A stretch of DNA of 64,000 nucleotides from Nitrospira sp. Lineage in GTDB: Bacteria; Nitrospirota; Nitrospiria; Nitrospirales; Nitrospiraceae. Every line of letters starts with the position of its first letter. Positions within the stretch are counted from its first letter, which is position 1. A program made the position numbers and the translations under genes. The DNA lies in assembly GCA_030692565.1 (NCBI GenBank), contig JAUYAO010000057.1, positions 62,001 to 126,000 of the forward strand, given 5' to 3'. The notes below the pieces were generated by a model. It was given only the letters and a program-made list of their open reading frames with translations, ran no database searches and was not told where the DNA came from. This document shows, piece by piece, positions 47,529 to 56,074 of this stretch.

Positions 47529-48356
47529 TTAGTTCGCAGCCAGCGCGCGCATGGCGTCGACGTTACGTTGGTCTTTCCCCGATTGATTCAAGACCGTCCC
47601 GAGCACGGGCACCGCCCCCCGCACCAGGGCCAGCGACTCTTTGATATCCTGGCGGGTGGTCATACCCTCCCCGGCCACCAGCAAGAGCGCGTCCAGCGAA
47701 GGCGCGAAGGCCAGCACATCCGAACTGACCAGCAGCGGAGGCAGATCGATCACGATGACCCGGGCCGGATAGCGATGCTTCACGTCCGTGATCAGCCCCG
47801 ACATCCGTGTAGAGGTCAGCACCTCGGCGGAGCGCTGGATCGGGCGGCCGCCGGGAAGGACCACCAGGCGCCCCAACCCCGGATGGATGAGAATGTCCTC
47901 CAGCGGGCAGTCCTCCAACGCATAATCCGCCAGGCCCCGACAGTCCCCCAATCCGAGCAAGGTATGGATGGCCGGATGTTTCAAGTCGGCATCGATCAAC
48001 ATCACGGTTTGCGTCGTTTCCATTGCCAGGGTAATCGCGAGATTCAACGCCGTCAGCGACTTCCCTTCCTGCGCGCGCGGACTCGTCACACCGAGGACAT
48101 TCCAGTGATTCTCACGCAGGCGATGCAGCACCTGCGTGCGCAAGAGCTGATACCCGTCGGCAAATTCACCCCGGTCAAAGGCCGCCACGACGCGGTGACG
48201 CCGCAAGACCTCTTCACGGCATTCCACCACCCGCGTCTTGGAGTACACGATCGGCGGAGGGTTCTGTCGGGAAGACGGGTAGGGTTCGGAACGCCCCCCC
48301 GCCCCCTGCCTGGACTCCTGCTTATACTGTTCGATGGCTTGCGAGAGTTCTTCCAT
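47529..48356 (-). CDS. CpsD/CapB-type tyrosine autokinase
   Basis: A 275-residue BY-kinase of the exosortase-associated type. It has an N-terminal linker (residues 1-85), a Walker A variant PRAQEGKSLTALNLA, Walker A' VMLIDADLKHP and Walker B VIVIDLPPLLVSSD. There is no C-terminal tyrosine cluster (ends DAMRALAAN). ATG 48356 has AAGGAG 6 bases upstream; the frame extends further but through the preceding gene. It would phosphorylate itself with help from the Wzz-like protein encoded just upstream and so control chain length. Confidence 0.9.
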   Translation of the reverse strand: MEELSQAIEQYKQESRQGAGGRSEPYPSSRQNPPPIVYSKTRVVECREEVLRRHRVVAAFDRGEFADGYQLLRTQVLHRLRENHWNVLGVTSPRAQEGKSLTALNLAITLAMETTQTVMLIDADLKHPAIHTLLGLGDCRGLADYALEDCPLEDILIHPGLGRLVVLPGGRPIQRSAEVLTSTRMSGLITDVKHRYPARVIVIDLPPLLVSSDVLAFAPSLDALLLVAGEGMTTRQDIKESLALVRGAVPVLGTVLNQSGKDQRNVDAMRALAAN

Positions 48357-48376
48357 GGCTCTTCTCCTTATCCCCA

Positions 48377-50155
48377 TCAGGCCAGACCGAGTTTCCTGAG
48401 CGCGGCAAACCAGACGATGTCGAGCGGCAGCCAGAGATAGTGCGCCACGACAGCCGCGATCACCGCCGCCCCGACCCCCGCCCACCGCCAATAGCGGCGG
48501 CGGCGAATCACGTCCAGCACCTCCTCTTCCATGGGGAGGTAGCGAATGACCGCCAGCGGGGCCATCCCGGCCGCGAGACTCAATTGATGGGCTGTGCGGA
48601 TGGTTTCGTCCAGCTGTTCGGCCGCCGCTCCGGCTCCCACCCCGCCCACCACGGCGAGCAACCCCGTGAGAATCAGAATAACCGGCCGGTTCGGACGCTC
48701 CGTCCGCTCAGGAAGGTCGGCGGGATCGATCAAGGAGAATCGTTCTCCCTTGCGCTGGACTTCGAGCCCTTCCGAGACCTGGGCTTCCATCAGGCGAGAG
48801 CGAATCTCCTGATACTTGTGCGCCGTGCCTTCTCGATCGCGCATCAAGTCCTGGTATTCCGGTTCAACCTCCGGCAGACGCTCGACCCGTCGGGCCATCT
48901 CCTCAGCACGTTTTTTCAGAGAGACCTTGGACTTTTGAAGCGCCTGCAGCGAGGCCGACGTAGACGCGAGCTGAGACTGAATGTTGATGTAGGCCGGATT
49001 CTCCGGTTTGAACAGCGCTGTCCTGGGCGGTCGCTTGGTCATCTCCGCCAGTTCCCGTTCCAAGCCCGCCACGGCCTGTTGGGCATGGGTCACATCCGGA
49101 TGATCCGCTCCATAACGCTCCATCAAAGTCGCCAACCGGGACCGTTCCCCATCCAATCGCTTCGGGACATCCTCGCCAGGCGCGTCGCCCCCCGTTTCCC
49201 GCTCCAGCGCCACAAGCTCTTGTTTCATCTTGATGATGTCAGGATGATCTTCGGACAAGTACCCGCTCGCGCTGGCATATTGCGCGCGCAAGGCCTTGAG
49301 TCGCTCCCCAGAATCGAAGATCCGCTCGCCGCTGGCGGCAATGATGGGCGTGTTGGGTTTCAGCGTCGCCAGTTCGCCTTCCAGGAACGCCTTGCGCTCT
49401 TCGAGGCTCCGAATATCCCGGTCGACGTCGATCAGCTCCCGGTCCGCCTGATTCAACAGCTGCATGTTGAGCTGGGTCAGCTCCGGCAAAGCGCCGTCCG
49501 CCTTCTGTTTCACCACCGCGATCTTGCTTTCGAGCGCTTCGATGTGATGCGCAAGATTCTCGGCTTCCTGTTTCAGGAACGCCGTCGTCTGCTGCGCGTG
49601 GCGCTCCCGTGACTTCAGATTCTCTCCCAAAAATAAATCCGTGAGCTCGTTTGTCACCTTCTGGGCCAGGTCGGGGGTTTCTCCGTCATAGGCCAGCGTA
49701 AACGCGATCGTCGCCTGTGTCGGAGTCTGGGTGCGCTTATCGACCACTTTGACGTTGATCACTTCAATCTGAATATCTTTGACGAACTGCTGCAAGACTT
49801 CCTCGGTCGGACTGCCCTTCCGGAGCCGATGATACAGCCCGTACTGCTCCACAATTCTCCACAGACTGGCCCGGCTCATGACCTGCTGCTTGATCGTTTC
49901 GATCCGCTGATCGGCATAGCTGGTGATCGTCGAGCGGACGAGATCCGTAGGAATCTCCTGCTCCTCGATCAGGATCGTCGCCTTCGACCGGTACACCGGG
50001 GGCCACAGGAAGGCCGTGGCCAGACCGATGGCCGCGATCACGGACACGACGGAAAAAATGACCGTCCGGCGGCGGCGGACCATCTGCCAGAAATCCTTCA
50101 CCGTATGGCCTGCGTCGACCGACCGATCTGCTCCGATAGACTGCGCGATCGCCAT
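48377..50155 (-). CDS. Wzz/GNVR-type chain-length determinant
   Basis: A 592-residue inner-membrane polysaccharide co-polymerase. One transmembrane span is near residues 33-52 (TVIFSVVSVIAAIGLATAFLW) with the Wzz fold after it (VYRSKATILIEEQEIPTDLV). Long coiled coils occupy about 180-440, the second span is near 500-520 (PVILILTGLLAVVGGVGAG), and a third hydrophobic segment is at the C-terminus. ATG 50155 has AAGGAG. It is expected to activate the tyrosine kinase encoded 20 bases downstream. Confidence 0.92.
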   Translation of the reverse strand: MAIAQSIGADRSVDAGHTVKDFWQMVRRRRTVIFSVVSVIAAIGLATAFLWPPVYRSKATILIEEQEIPTDLVRSTITSYADQRIETIKQQVMSRASLWRIVEQYGLYHRLRKGSPTEEVLQQFVKDIQIEVINVKVVDKRTQTPTQATIAFTLAYDGETPDLAQKVTNELTDLFLGENLKSRERHAQQTTAFLKQEAENLAHHIEALESKIAVVKQKADGALPELTQLNMQLLNQADRELIDVDRDIRSLEERKAFLEGELATLKPNTPIIAASGERIFDSGERLKALRAQYASASGYLSEDHPDIIKMKQELVALERETGGDAPGEDVPKRLDGERSRLATLMERYGADHPDVTHAQQAVAGLERELAEMTKRPPRTALFKPENPAYINIQSQLASTSASLQALQKSKVSLKKRAEEMARRVERLPEVEPEYQDLMRDREGTAHKYQEIRSRLMEAQVSEGLEVQRKGERFSLIDPADLPERTERPNRPVILILTGLLAVVGGVGAGAAAEQLDETIRTAHQLSLAAGMAPLAVIRYLPMEEEVLDVIRRRRYWRWAGVGAAVIAAVVAHYLWLPLDIVWFAALRKLGLA

Positions 50156-50167
50156 AAACACCTCTCC

Positions 50168-51400
50168 TTAACGCCCGACCGACAGCTTGGGCGGGTAGTA
50201 TGTCAGCATCACCGTCGTCGCGTTTCCAAACGCCCGTTCGCCGAAGCTCTCCACCTCGCGCCGATTATAGGTATAGGCGGCATCCACCGACCAATATTGG
50301 TCGAATTTCCAGGTCAACCGTGGCGTTACAGTAATATAGCGGTTTTCCGGAAACGTGAACGGAACCGCTTTCGAGGCAATGGAGGAGGCCAGGAGCACCT
50401 GCCCATTCACCGAGACGGTCAACCGATCCGTCAGGTCCTGCGACAGAGTGAGGCCGACCCGTTCCGTCTTCAGCAGCAGGCCGAATCCGCTGGGATTGAT
50501 CTCCCGGCCCACGACGACTTCCGCAAACCCGGCATCCCATTGCTTTTTGACGTTGGCGCTGGCCACCCACAGGGTTTGCGTATCGGTGAGCTGCGCCGGT
50601 CCGAACGAGATGCTGGAGGACACCAGCTGCGGCCCGCCAGTCACGGTCGCCGAGAGCGATTCGGTGAAGGCATGAGACCACGAGACCTGCGCTCCGACGA
50701 TATGGGACCGTAGCGCGCTGGCGTTGGCCACGCTGAAGTTCGTATACGTCCCTGACACCTGCATACGATCGTTCTCCGTCGGTTGATACGCCAGTCCGGT
50801 GGACCCGCCCTGCACCTGATAATCCACCAGCCCTAGCCGCGCGCCATCTTCGTACGTAGCCTTGGAATACTGGTAGGAAGTCTGGAGGGACAGGCGTTCC
50901 GTGAACGCGTGCGACCACGAGGGCGCCAGATTCCACATATTCCGCTGCGTGAAGCTGAGCACGACACCGGTCCGCAACAGTTCCCCCATCAACGTATTGT
51001 CTCTCGTGAACCCGCCGTCGAAGCCGAAGGTTTCCCGGGCCAGCCCGTACTTCACAGAGAGCGGGAAATAGAGATTCAGCAGATCCTGATTGCGGCCGCC
51101 GTAATACCGCACGAGATCGGCCGCCGCTTTCCCGCTGACGTCCAGATTTTCCGTCGACCCGGCAAACTTGATGCCGGGCGAGACCCAGTGCCCGTAGACC
51201 GGCTTTTGCGGGCCGGCCACCAGCAATAGATTACTGTTGTACTCACCTTTCACTCCCAACGACGGTTCGGCCGACCATTCCGCCGCGTATCCGTTCAGGA
51301 CAAACCCGCCCGTGCAGAGACTGCTTCCCGACAACACCGCCGCCACAAGCCATCGCCACATCATACATCTACATCGTTGCGATGGAGGGTGATCCCTCAA
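50168..51400 (-). CDS. exosortase-system outer-membrane beta-barrel protein
   Basis: A 410-residue protein resembling the PEP-CTERM-associated outer-membrane proteins (TIGR03016-like). It starts TTG in a TTGA overlap with the previous stop, or ATG at 51364 or 51361. A signal ends LNGYAAEW. The remainder is repeating amphipathic strands (LSLQTSYQYSKATYEDG, YITVTPRLTWKFDQYWSVDAAYTYNRR), typical of a beta-barrel. It probably forms part of the polysaccharide export route. The choice of start is uncertain. Confidence 0.8.
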   Translation of the reverse strand: MRDHPPSQRCRCMMWRWLVAAVLSGSSLCTGGFVLNGYAAEWSAEPSLGVKGEYNSNLLLVAGPQKPVYGHWVSPGIKFAGSTENLDVSGKAAADLVRYYGGRNQDLLNLYFPLSVKYGLARETFGFDGGFTRDNTLMGELLRTGVVLSFTQRNMWNLAPSWSHAFTERLSLQTSYQYSKATYEDGARLGLVDYQVQGGSTGLAYQPTENDRMQVSGTYTNFSVANASALRSHIVGAQVSWSHAFTESLSATVTGGPQLVSSSISFGPAQLTDTQTLWVASANVKKQWDAGFAEVVVGREINPSGFGLLLKTERVGLTLSQDLTDRLTVSVNGQVLLASSIASKAVPFTFPENRYITVTPRLTWKFDQYWSVDAAYTYNRREVESFGERAFGNATTVMLTYYPPKLSVGR

Positions 51401-52020
51401 GGCACCATGACCACATCACCGCGCTGCAATAACGCATTGCGCTCCAGGCTCTTCCCCCGTTTGAGATCCCCATAGGGCACGGGAATCACCTGTTGCTCGC
51501 CATTGATACGCCGGATAATTCGAATATCGTTTTCAGACGCAAACGGCGTCAGACCACCGGCAAGACTCAACGCCTGCAGGACATCCGTCGTGTGGCCGAT
51601 CAGGAACTCGCCGGGCTTATTGACACGCCCCAGCACATAGATCCGATAGCTCAAGACTTTCATCGCCGCGACCGAGACGTTCGGATTGGGGATATACTTC
51701 GCCAGTCGCTTGGCGATGTCCGCGCGCACCTCTTCAACCGTCCGTCCCGCCGCCTGCACTTCTCCCACGAGGGGAAATGAGACGAACCCGTCGGGCCTGA
51801 CAACGACTTCTTTGGTCAGGTGTTCATCCTTCCAGACGGCGATCAAAAGCACGTCTTCCGCTCCCAGAAGATACTCGACACCGGACCCGGTTGCGGACAT
51901 CGCCCCTGCCTTATTCGAAGACTCGAACGCGCTGCACCCGCCGAGCCAAAGCAGCAGCCCGCCGATAAGCGTCCAGGACAACCGTCGCATGACGTATGAC
52001 ACCTGCATCATCTTATCCAT
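51397..52020 (-). CDS. Wza-like polysaccharide export lipoprotein
   Basis: A 207-residue periplasmic/outer-membrane export protein. The lipobox is LLLWLGGC. A Poly_export domain starts EYLLGAEDVLLIAVWKDEHL and VVRPDGFVSFPLVGEVQAAG, followed by an SLBB domain (YVLGRVNKPGEF). It lacks the C-terminal helix of Wza, as is usual for exosortase-linked homologues. Start 52020 overlaps the end of the PrsT gene by 8 bases; ATG 51990 is an alternative that gives a shorter n-region. Confidence 0.9.
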   Translation of the reverse strand: MDKMMQVSYVMRRLSWTLIGGLLLWLGGCSAFESSNKAGAMSATGSGVEYLLGAEDVLLIAVWKDEHLTKEVVVRPDGFVSFPLVGEVQAAGRTVEEVRADIAKRLAKYIPNPNVSVAAMKVLSYRIYVLGRVNKPGEFLIGHTTDVLQALSLAGGLTPFASENDIRIIRRINGEQQVIPVPYGDLKRGKSLERNALLQRGDVVMVP

Positions 52021-54400
52021 CGATCTTCGCCAACATGGATTTGGCCTCATCAAACCAGGGGAATGACTGCTTGGACTGGAGCGCCTGACTCAAAAACTGC
52101 CGCGCCTCCGTCTTCTCACCAGACTGGGCATAGGCCACACCCAGGTGATAGTTGAGCACCGGATGGCTCGGCGCCTTGGCAAGCGCTTGTTTGAGCAGCC
52201 TGAGCGCATCCGGCCGATGACCCAGCTTGAGATGCACCCACCCGAGCGTATCGAGGAGATAGGCGTTCGAGGTTTGGGCTTCGAAATCCCGGCTCAATAG
52301 CAGCGCCCGTTGCAAACTCACCGCATCGCCCTTCCGATCAATCAGCAGGGCCGCAAGATTATTGGCGGCCAGGAGCGATTTCGGATTGGACTTGAGCGCC
52401 AACTCGTACTGCGCCATCGCCTCGTCGATGAGATTCCGCCCCTCCAGACTCGTCGCCAGCATGACCCGGAGCTGTTCATTGTCAGGGCTCGCTTCCAGCG
52501 CCTTCTTGAGGGCCGCATCCCCGGCGGTCATGTCCTGCTTGGCATAGCGGAATTGCGCGAGATGCACCCAGGGGGTCGTCCACGACGGATTCAACTGCGT
52601 GGCCGTTTCAAACCGCCCCATAGCGGACTCGGTCTCCCCCTTCATCAGCAACACCTCGCCAAGAAACCCCGCCGCGTAAGGATGGTTCGGCTGTTCGGCA
52701 ACCATCGTCTCGAGCCGGATCTGAGTCTGTTGCAGGGCCCCGCGCTTGACCCCAAGCTGAACCAGCGCGAGGAGCGGCTCGGCCGCAAGCGGCTGTTGCG
52801 TCAACGCCCGGTTGAACGCCGCCTCCGCTTGATCCCATTGCTGTTGCGCCGCGGCGGCCTGCCCTTCCGCCAAATCGATCTTCGCGCGGTCGGCCCCGGC
52901 GGATCGGAGGCGGGTCAGCGTGTCGTGCGAACGATCCCAATCCTTCTCCTGAATTTGGATCTGATAGAGGAGGCCCAGGAATCTGAGGTTGCCGGGATCG
53001 CGGGCCAACAATGGCTCAAGCCGTTTCCGCGCTTCCTTCAGGTGACCGCCGGTCACGTCCAATCCGACCAGCACAATCTGGGCATCGGAGAGAGCCGGCG
53101 CCAGAGCGACGGCCTTTTCCAGACTTTCACGCGCCAGCGCGAGATCGCCGTTCAACAATTGCGCGCGCCCCAGGAGCACATGGACCTCCGCCGCTTCCGC
53201 CGCATCCTTCAAGACGGATCGAAAATCCTGGGCCGCCGCCTTTCCGTTCCCTCGCTGTAAGGCGATTTTCCCGCGCAACAGCAGTGCGTCCGATGAGAGG
53301 GGATTGTCTTTGAGAATCTGCTCCAATGCCTGCTCGGCCTTGTCCTGGCGTCCCGCCGACCATTCCAGGCCAGCCAGTTTCACTTGGGCATCCAGGCCTT
53401 CCGGTTTCCCGGAGAATTCTTTTTTGATCGCTTCATAGACCGACTGGGCTTTTGCCGGTTGTTGCGTCCCCTCATACAGACTCCCCAGCGCAAACCGGAT
53501 CTTCCCGGAACGGGGCAGATCTTCCTGGGCCTTCAGCAAAGCCACCTCAGCCTCGGCGGAACCGCGCCGCTTCGCCACATACTCCACGAGCGCCAGACGA
53601 CGGACGTCGCTGTCCGGATCGAGCTGCGTCGCCTCGCGCATGACCGCCTCTGCTTGCTCATACTGTTGCTGCTGGTCGAAGAGCGCCGCCCGGCGGAGAC
53701 GGTGGTCGAGCACCGTCGGCTCCAGCGCAATCACGCGCTGAAACGCTCGATCCGCCTCGGCCGGATTGCCGGCACGCACATAGATCATCGCCAGCGCTCC
53801 AAGCAACTCAACGCTATCGGGGTGCGCGTCCAACACCTGCCGGATCACCGGCACCGCCTCCGCCGTCCGCTCACGCGAGGCATACAAGGAGGCCAGCAAC
53901 AGGGCGGCATCGACATCGGTCGGAGCGCCCGTCCGCAGCTGTTCCGCCTGTACAATCGCCTCCTCGACCCGGCCACCCACGGCCAGCGCGGCGATTTTGA
54001 GCGACCGCGCTCCCACATGGTCGGGATGCAACGCGAGCACGCGGTCCGCCGCCTGATCCACCCGCTCGATCGCCCGCGCTTCGAGAAAATACTTCCCCAG
54101 CTTGATCCAGGCGCGATCATGCGCGGGATTCAACTCCACCACCTGCTGGTATCCCGTCACCGCATTGCGCCAGTTCTTTTCCTTTTCCTCCACCTGCGCG
54201 TAGAGGAAATAAGCCTCCGCATCTTTCGGGTCGATCTTGAGGACATTGCGGAGGGCCACCCGGGCTTTAGGATAATTCCCCTCTTGAAAATATTCCTGCG
54301 CGCGCAGCCGGTATTTAGCCTTGCGTTCTTCCGGACCCCCGCAGGCCACCAGACTGACCGCCACAATCGCCGCCACGACGCCTATCAAATGTCGATTCAT
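52013..54400 (-). CDS. PrsT-type TPR lipoprotein
   Basis: A 795-residue TPR protein of the PEP-CTERM system type (TIGR02917-like). Signal and lipobox are VAAIVAVSLVAC, Cys at 20. About 20 TPR repeats fill the chain, e.g. YFQEGNYPKARVALRNVLKI and PVIRQVLDAHPDSVELLGAL. It is thought to scaffold polysaccharide assembly in the periplasm. A start ATG with GAGGAGGGA precedes it. In the cluster it lies between the sugar-phosphate transferase and the export protein. Confidence 0.92.
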   Translation of the reverse strand: MNRHLIGVVAAIVAVSLVACGGPEERKAKYRLRAQEYFQEGNYPKARVALRNVLKIDPKDAEAYFLYAQVEEKEKNWRNAVTGYQQVVELNPAHDRAWIKLGKYFLEARAIERVDQAADRVLALHPDHVGARSLKIAALAVGGRVEEAIVQAEQLRTGAPTDVDAALLLASLYASRERTAEAVPVIRQVLDAHPDSVELLGALAMIYVRAGNPAEADRAFQRVIALEPTVLDHRLRRAALFDQQQQYEQAEAVMREATQLDPDSDVRRLALVEYVAKRRGSAEAEVALLKAQEDLPRSGKIRFALGSLYEGTQQPAKAQSVYEAIKKEFSGKPEGLDAQVKLAGLEWSAGRQDKAEQALEQILKDNPLSSDALLLRGKIALQRGNGKAAAQDFRSVLKDAAEAAEVHVLLGRAQLLNGDLALARESLEKAVALAPALSDAQIVLVGLDVTGGHLKEARKRLEPLLARDPGNLRFLGLLYQIQIQEKDWDRSHDTLTRLRSAGADRAKIDLAEGQAAAAQQQWDQAEAAFNRALTQQPLAAEPLLALVQLGVKRGALQQTQIRLETMVAEQPNHPYAAGFLGEVLLMKGETESAMGRFETATQLNPSWTTPWVHLAQFRYAKQDMTAGDAALKKALEASPDNEQLRVMLATSLEGRNLIDEAMAQYELALKSNPKSLLAANNLAALLIDRKGDAVSLQRALLLSRDFEAQTSNAYLLDTLGWVHLKLGHRPDALRLLKQALAKAPSHPVLNYHLGVAYAQSGEKTEARQFLSQALQSKQSFPWFDEAKSMLAKIDG

Positions 54401-54424
54401 GACCGATCCCTCCTCATATCCTCA

Positions 54425-56050
54425 TCACGCCCACCACACCCGAACGGCCAGACCGGCCAGCATCCCGGCCGTCAGCCATCCAAGTCTGACCACCATGGCC
54501 TGGTGCATCTGGAGCAGGAGCTCAAACGCAAAAAACAACACGATCAGCGTCGCCGTCATCACACTCAGATGAACGGCGCCGACCGTCAGATCCGAGAGAA
54601 ACGGCATCACCACAGCCAGGAAAACGATCAGATAATCCAACGGAGTCGTCTGGAAGCGCGCATCGCCCATCCATCGAATGGTGAGGACGACGAGTACCGC
54701 CAGCACGGCAACCCCCAGCGTCAGCGGCGACAGCCAGTCGGCCGGCGACTGGCGCGCCGACATCTGCGCGTAGTACACCGCACAGGTGCTCCCGATATAG
54801 AGACCGGCCCGCACGGCGAGCGCCGTGCCCCGCGCGATCACCAAACTCCCCAGCACCGCGGCGCCGAGTCCGGCGGCGATCACTCCGACTTCTGCAGGGA
54901 TGTCCCCCGGCATCGCCAGGCACGCAAGGAGATACAGCGGCACGAGCAGCGTAAGCGCTCGCAGGGGCCAGGCGCGCAACGTGGCGGGCGCAACTCCGGC
55001 CGCCGCCGGCTCCTCCGACGGAACGACCGCAGGCGGTAGAGTCGCGGGCCGCCGGGATGACCAGACGAATACGGACAGCACCGACGCGGCAAACACCGCA
55101 TAGACAGACAATAGAATCGCATCGCTCTGCCAGCGCAGCAGCACGGCGCACAGGACCGACAACCCCTGGGCCAGATAGATACCCGTCACGGCCTGCCGGT
55201 GCGACAGGCCCGTTGCCAGGAGTTTGTGATGCAGATGATTGCGGTCGCCGACAAAGGGCGAGCGTCCCTGCCAGAGGCGCTGCCCCATCACGCCGACGGT
55301 ATCGAGAAGCGGAATGCCCCAGAGAAACAGCACGAGCAGCGGACTGTAGGGAGCGCGGACCGGATCGATCAACAGGATCGCGGCCACGGCGAGGTAGTGC
55401 CCGAGAAACTGGCTGCCTGCATCGCCCATGAACACGCGAGCCGGATAGGTATTGAACCGGAGAAACCCCAGGAGGCCGCCCAGCACCGACACCATCAGCA
55501 ACACCAGCATCTGGTCGTTGGCCTGGTAGGCCAGATAGGCGATCCCGGCGAAACTGATCAGCGACAATCCGCCGGCCAGCCCGTCCAGCCCGTCGGCAAG
55601 GTTCACGGCGTTCGTCATCCCCACAATGACAATCATGGTAATCGCCGCCGCGGCCCAGAGCGGGAGCGCCTGATCGTCGGCGAACGGCATCGCGGTCACT
55701 CGCACGCCGGCATAGGCCACGACGATCGCCGCCGCCAGAATCTGTCCGGCGAATTTCATCCGGTGGTCGAGCCCCACCCGGTCGTCCCACATCCCGAACA
55801 GGAGAATCACCACGCCGCCCAGGAGACTGGCGAGGATCATCCGGTCCTGAGGCGCCCAGAGCAGCACCGCCGCGATCGTGCCGGCCGCAAACGCAATCCC
55901 GCCCACTTTGGCGGTCGGCTCCGCATGCATCCGGCGTTCGCGCGGCACATCGATGAATTGAAAGCGCCAGGCCGAAGCGGTCAGGGCCGGAATCAGCGCC
56001 ATGCAGATCAGCAAGGAACCGATAAAACTAAAAAACAGCGCACTAGACAT
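54425..56050 (-). CDS. undecaprenyl-phosphate sugar-1-phosphate transferase with extra C-terminal membrane domain
   Basis: A 541-residue membrane protein. The first about 330 residues match the WecA/MraY/GT4 family that starts lipid-linked polysaccharides: LLFGMWDDRVGL (Asp-Asp), NAVNLADGLDGLAGGL, VFMGDAGSQFLG and GDRNHLHHKLL. The further about 200 residues are mostly hydrophobic helices with a charged linker, an extension not found in WecA. Start at ATG 56050, or GTG 56053. It is probably the initiating transferase of this locus; the sugar is unknown, N-acetylhexosamine being usual. Confidence 0.9.
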   Translation of the reverse strand: MSSALFFSFIGSLLICMALIPALTASAWRFQFIDVPRERRMHAEPTAKVGGIAFAAGTIAAVLLWAPQDRMILASLLGGVVILLFGMWDDRVGLDHRMKFAGQILAAAIVVAYAGVRVTAMPFADDQALPLWAAAAITMIVIVGMTNAVNLADGLDGLAGGLSLISFAGIAYLAYQANDQMLVLLMVSVLGGLLGFLRFNTYPARVFMGDAGSQFLGHYLAVAAILLIDPVRAPYSPLLVLFLWGIPLLDTVGVMGQRLWQGRSPFVGDRNHLHHKLLATGLSHRQAVTGIYLAQGLSVLCAVLLRWQSDAILLSVYAVFAASVLSVFVWSSRRPATLPPAVVPSEEPAAAGVAPATLRAWPLRALTLLVPLYLLACLAMPGDIPAEVGVIAAGLGAAVLGSLVIARGTALAVRAGLYIGSTCAVYYAQMSARQSPADWLSPLTLGVAVLAVLVVLTIRWMGDARFQTTPLDYLIVFLAVVMPFLSDLTVGAVHLSVMTATLIVLFFAFELLLQMHQAMVVRLGWLTAGMLAGLAVRVWWA

Positions 56051-56074
56051 CACTGACGTTCCTCATGACCGTCA

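Noticed and set aside
46242..48440. Long plus-strand frames of 383 and 338 codons
   Set aside because: Antisense to the ATPase and tyrosine kinase, both of which have intact Walker motifs.
53384..55039. 551-codon plus-strand frame
   Set aside because: Antisense to prsT and the sugar transferase; composition typical of the reverse of GC-rich genes.
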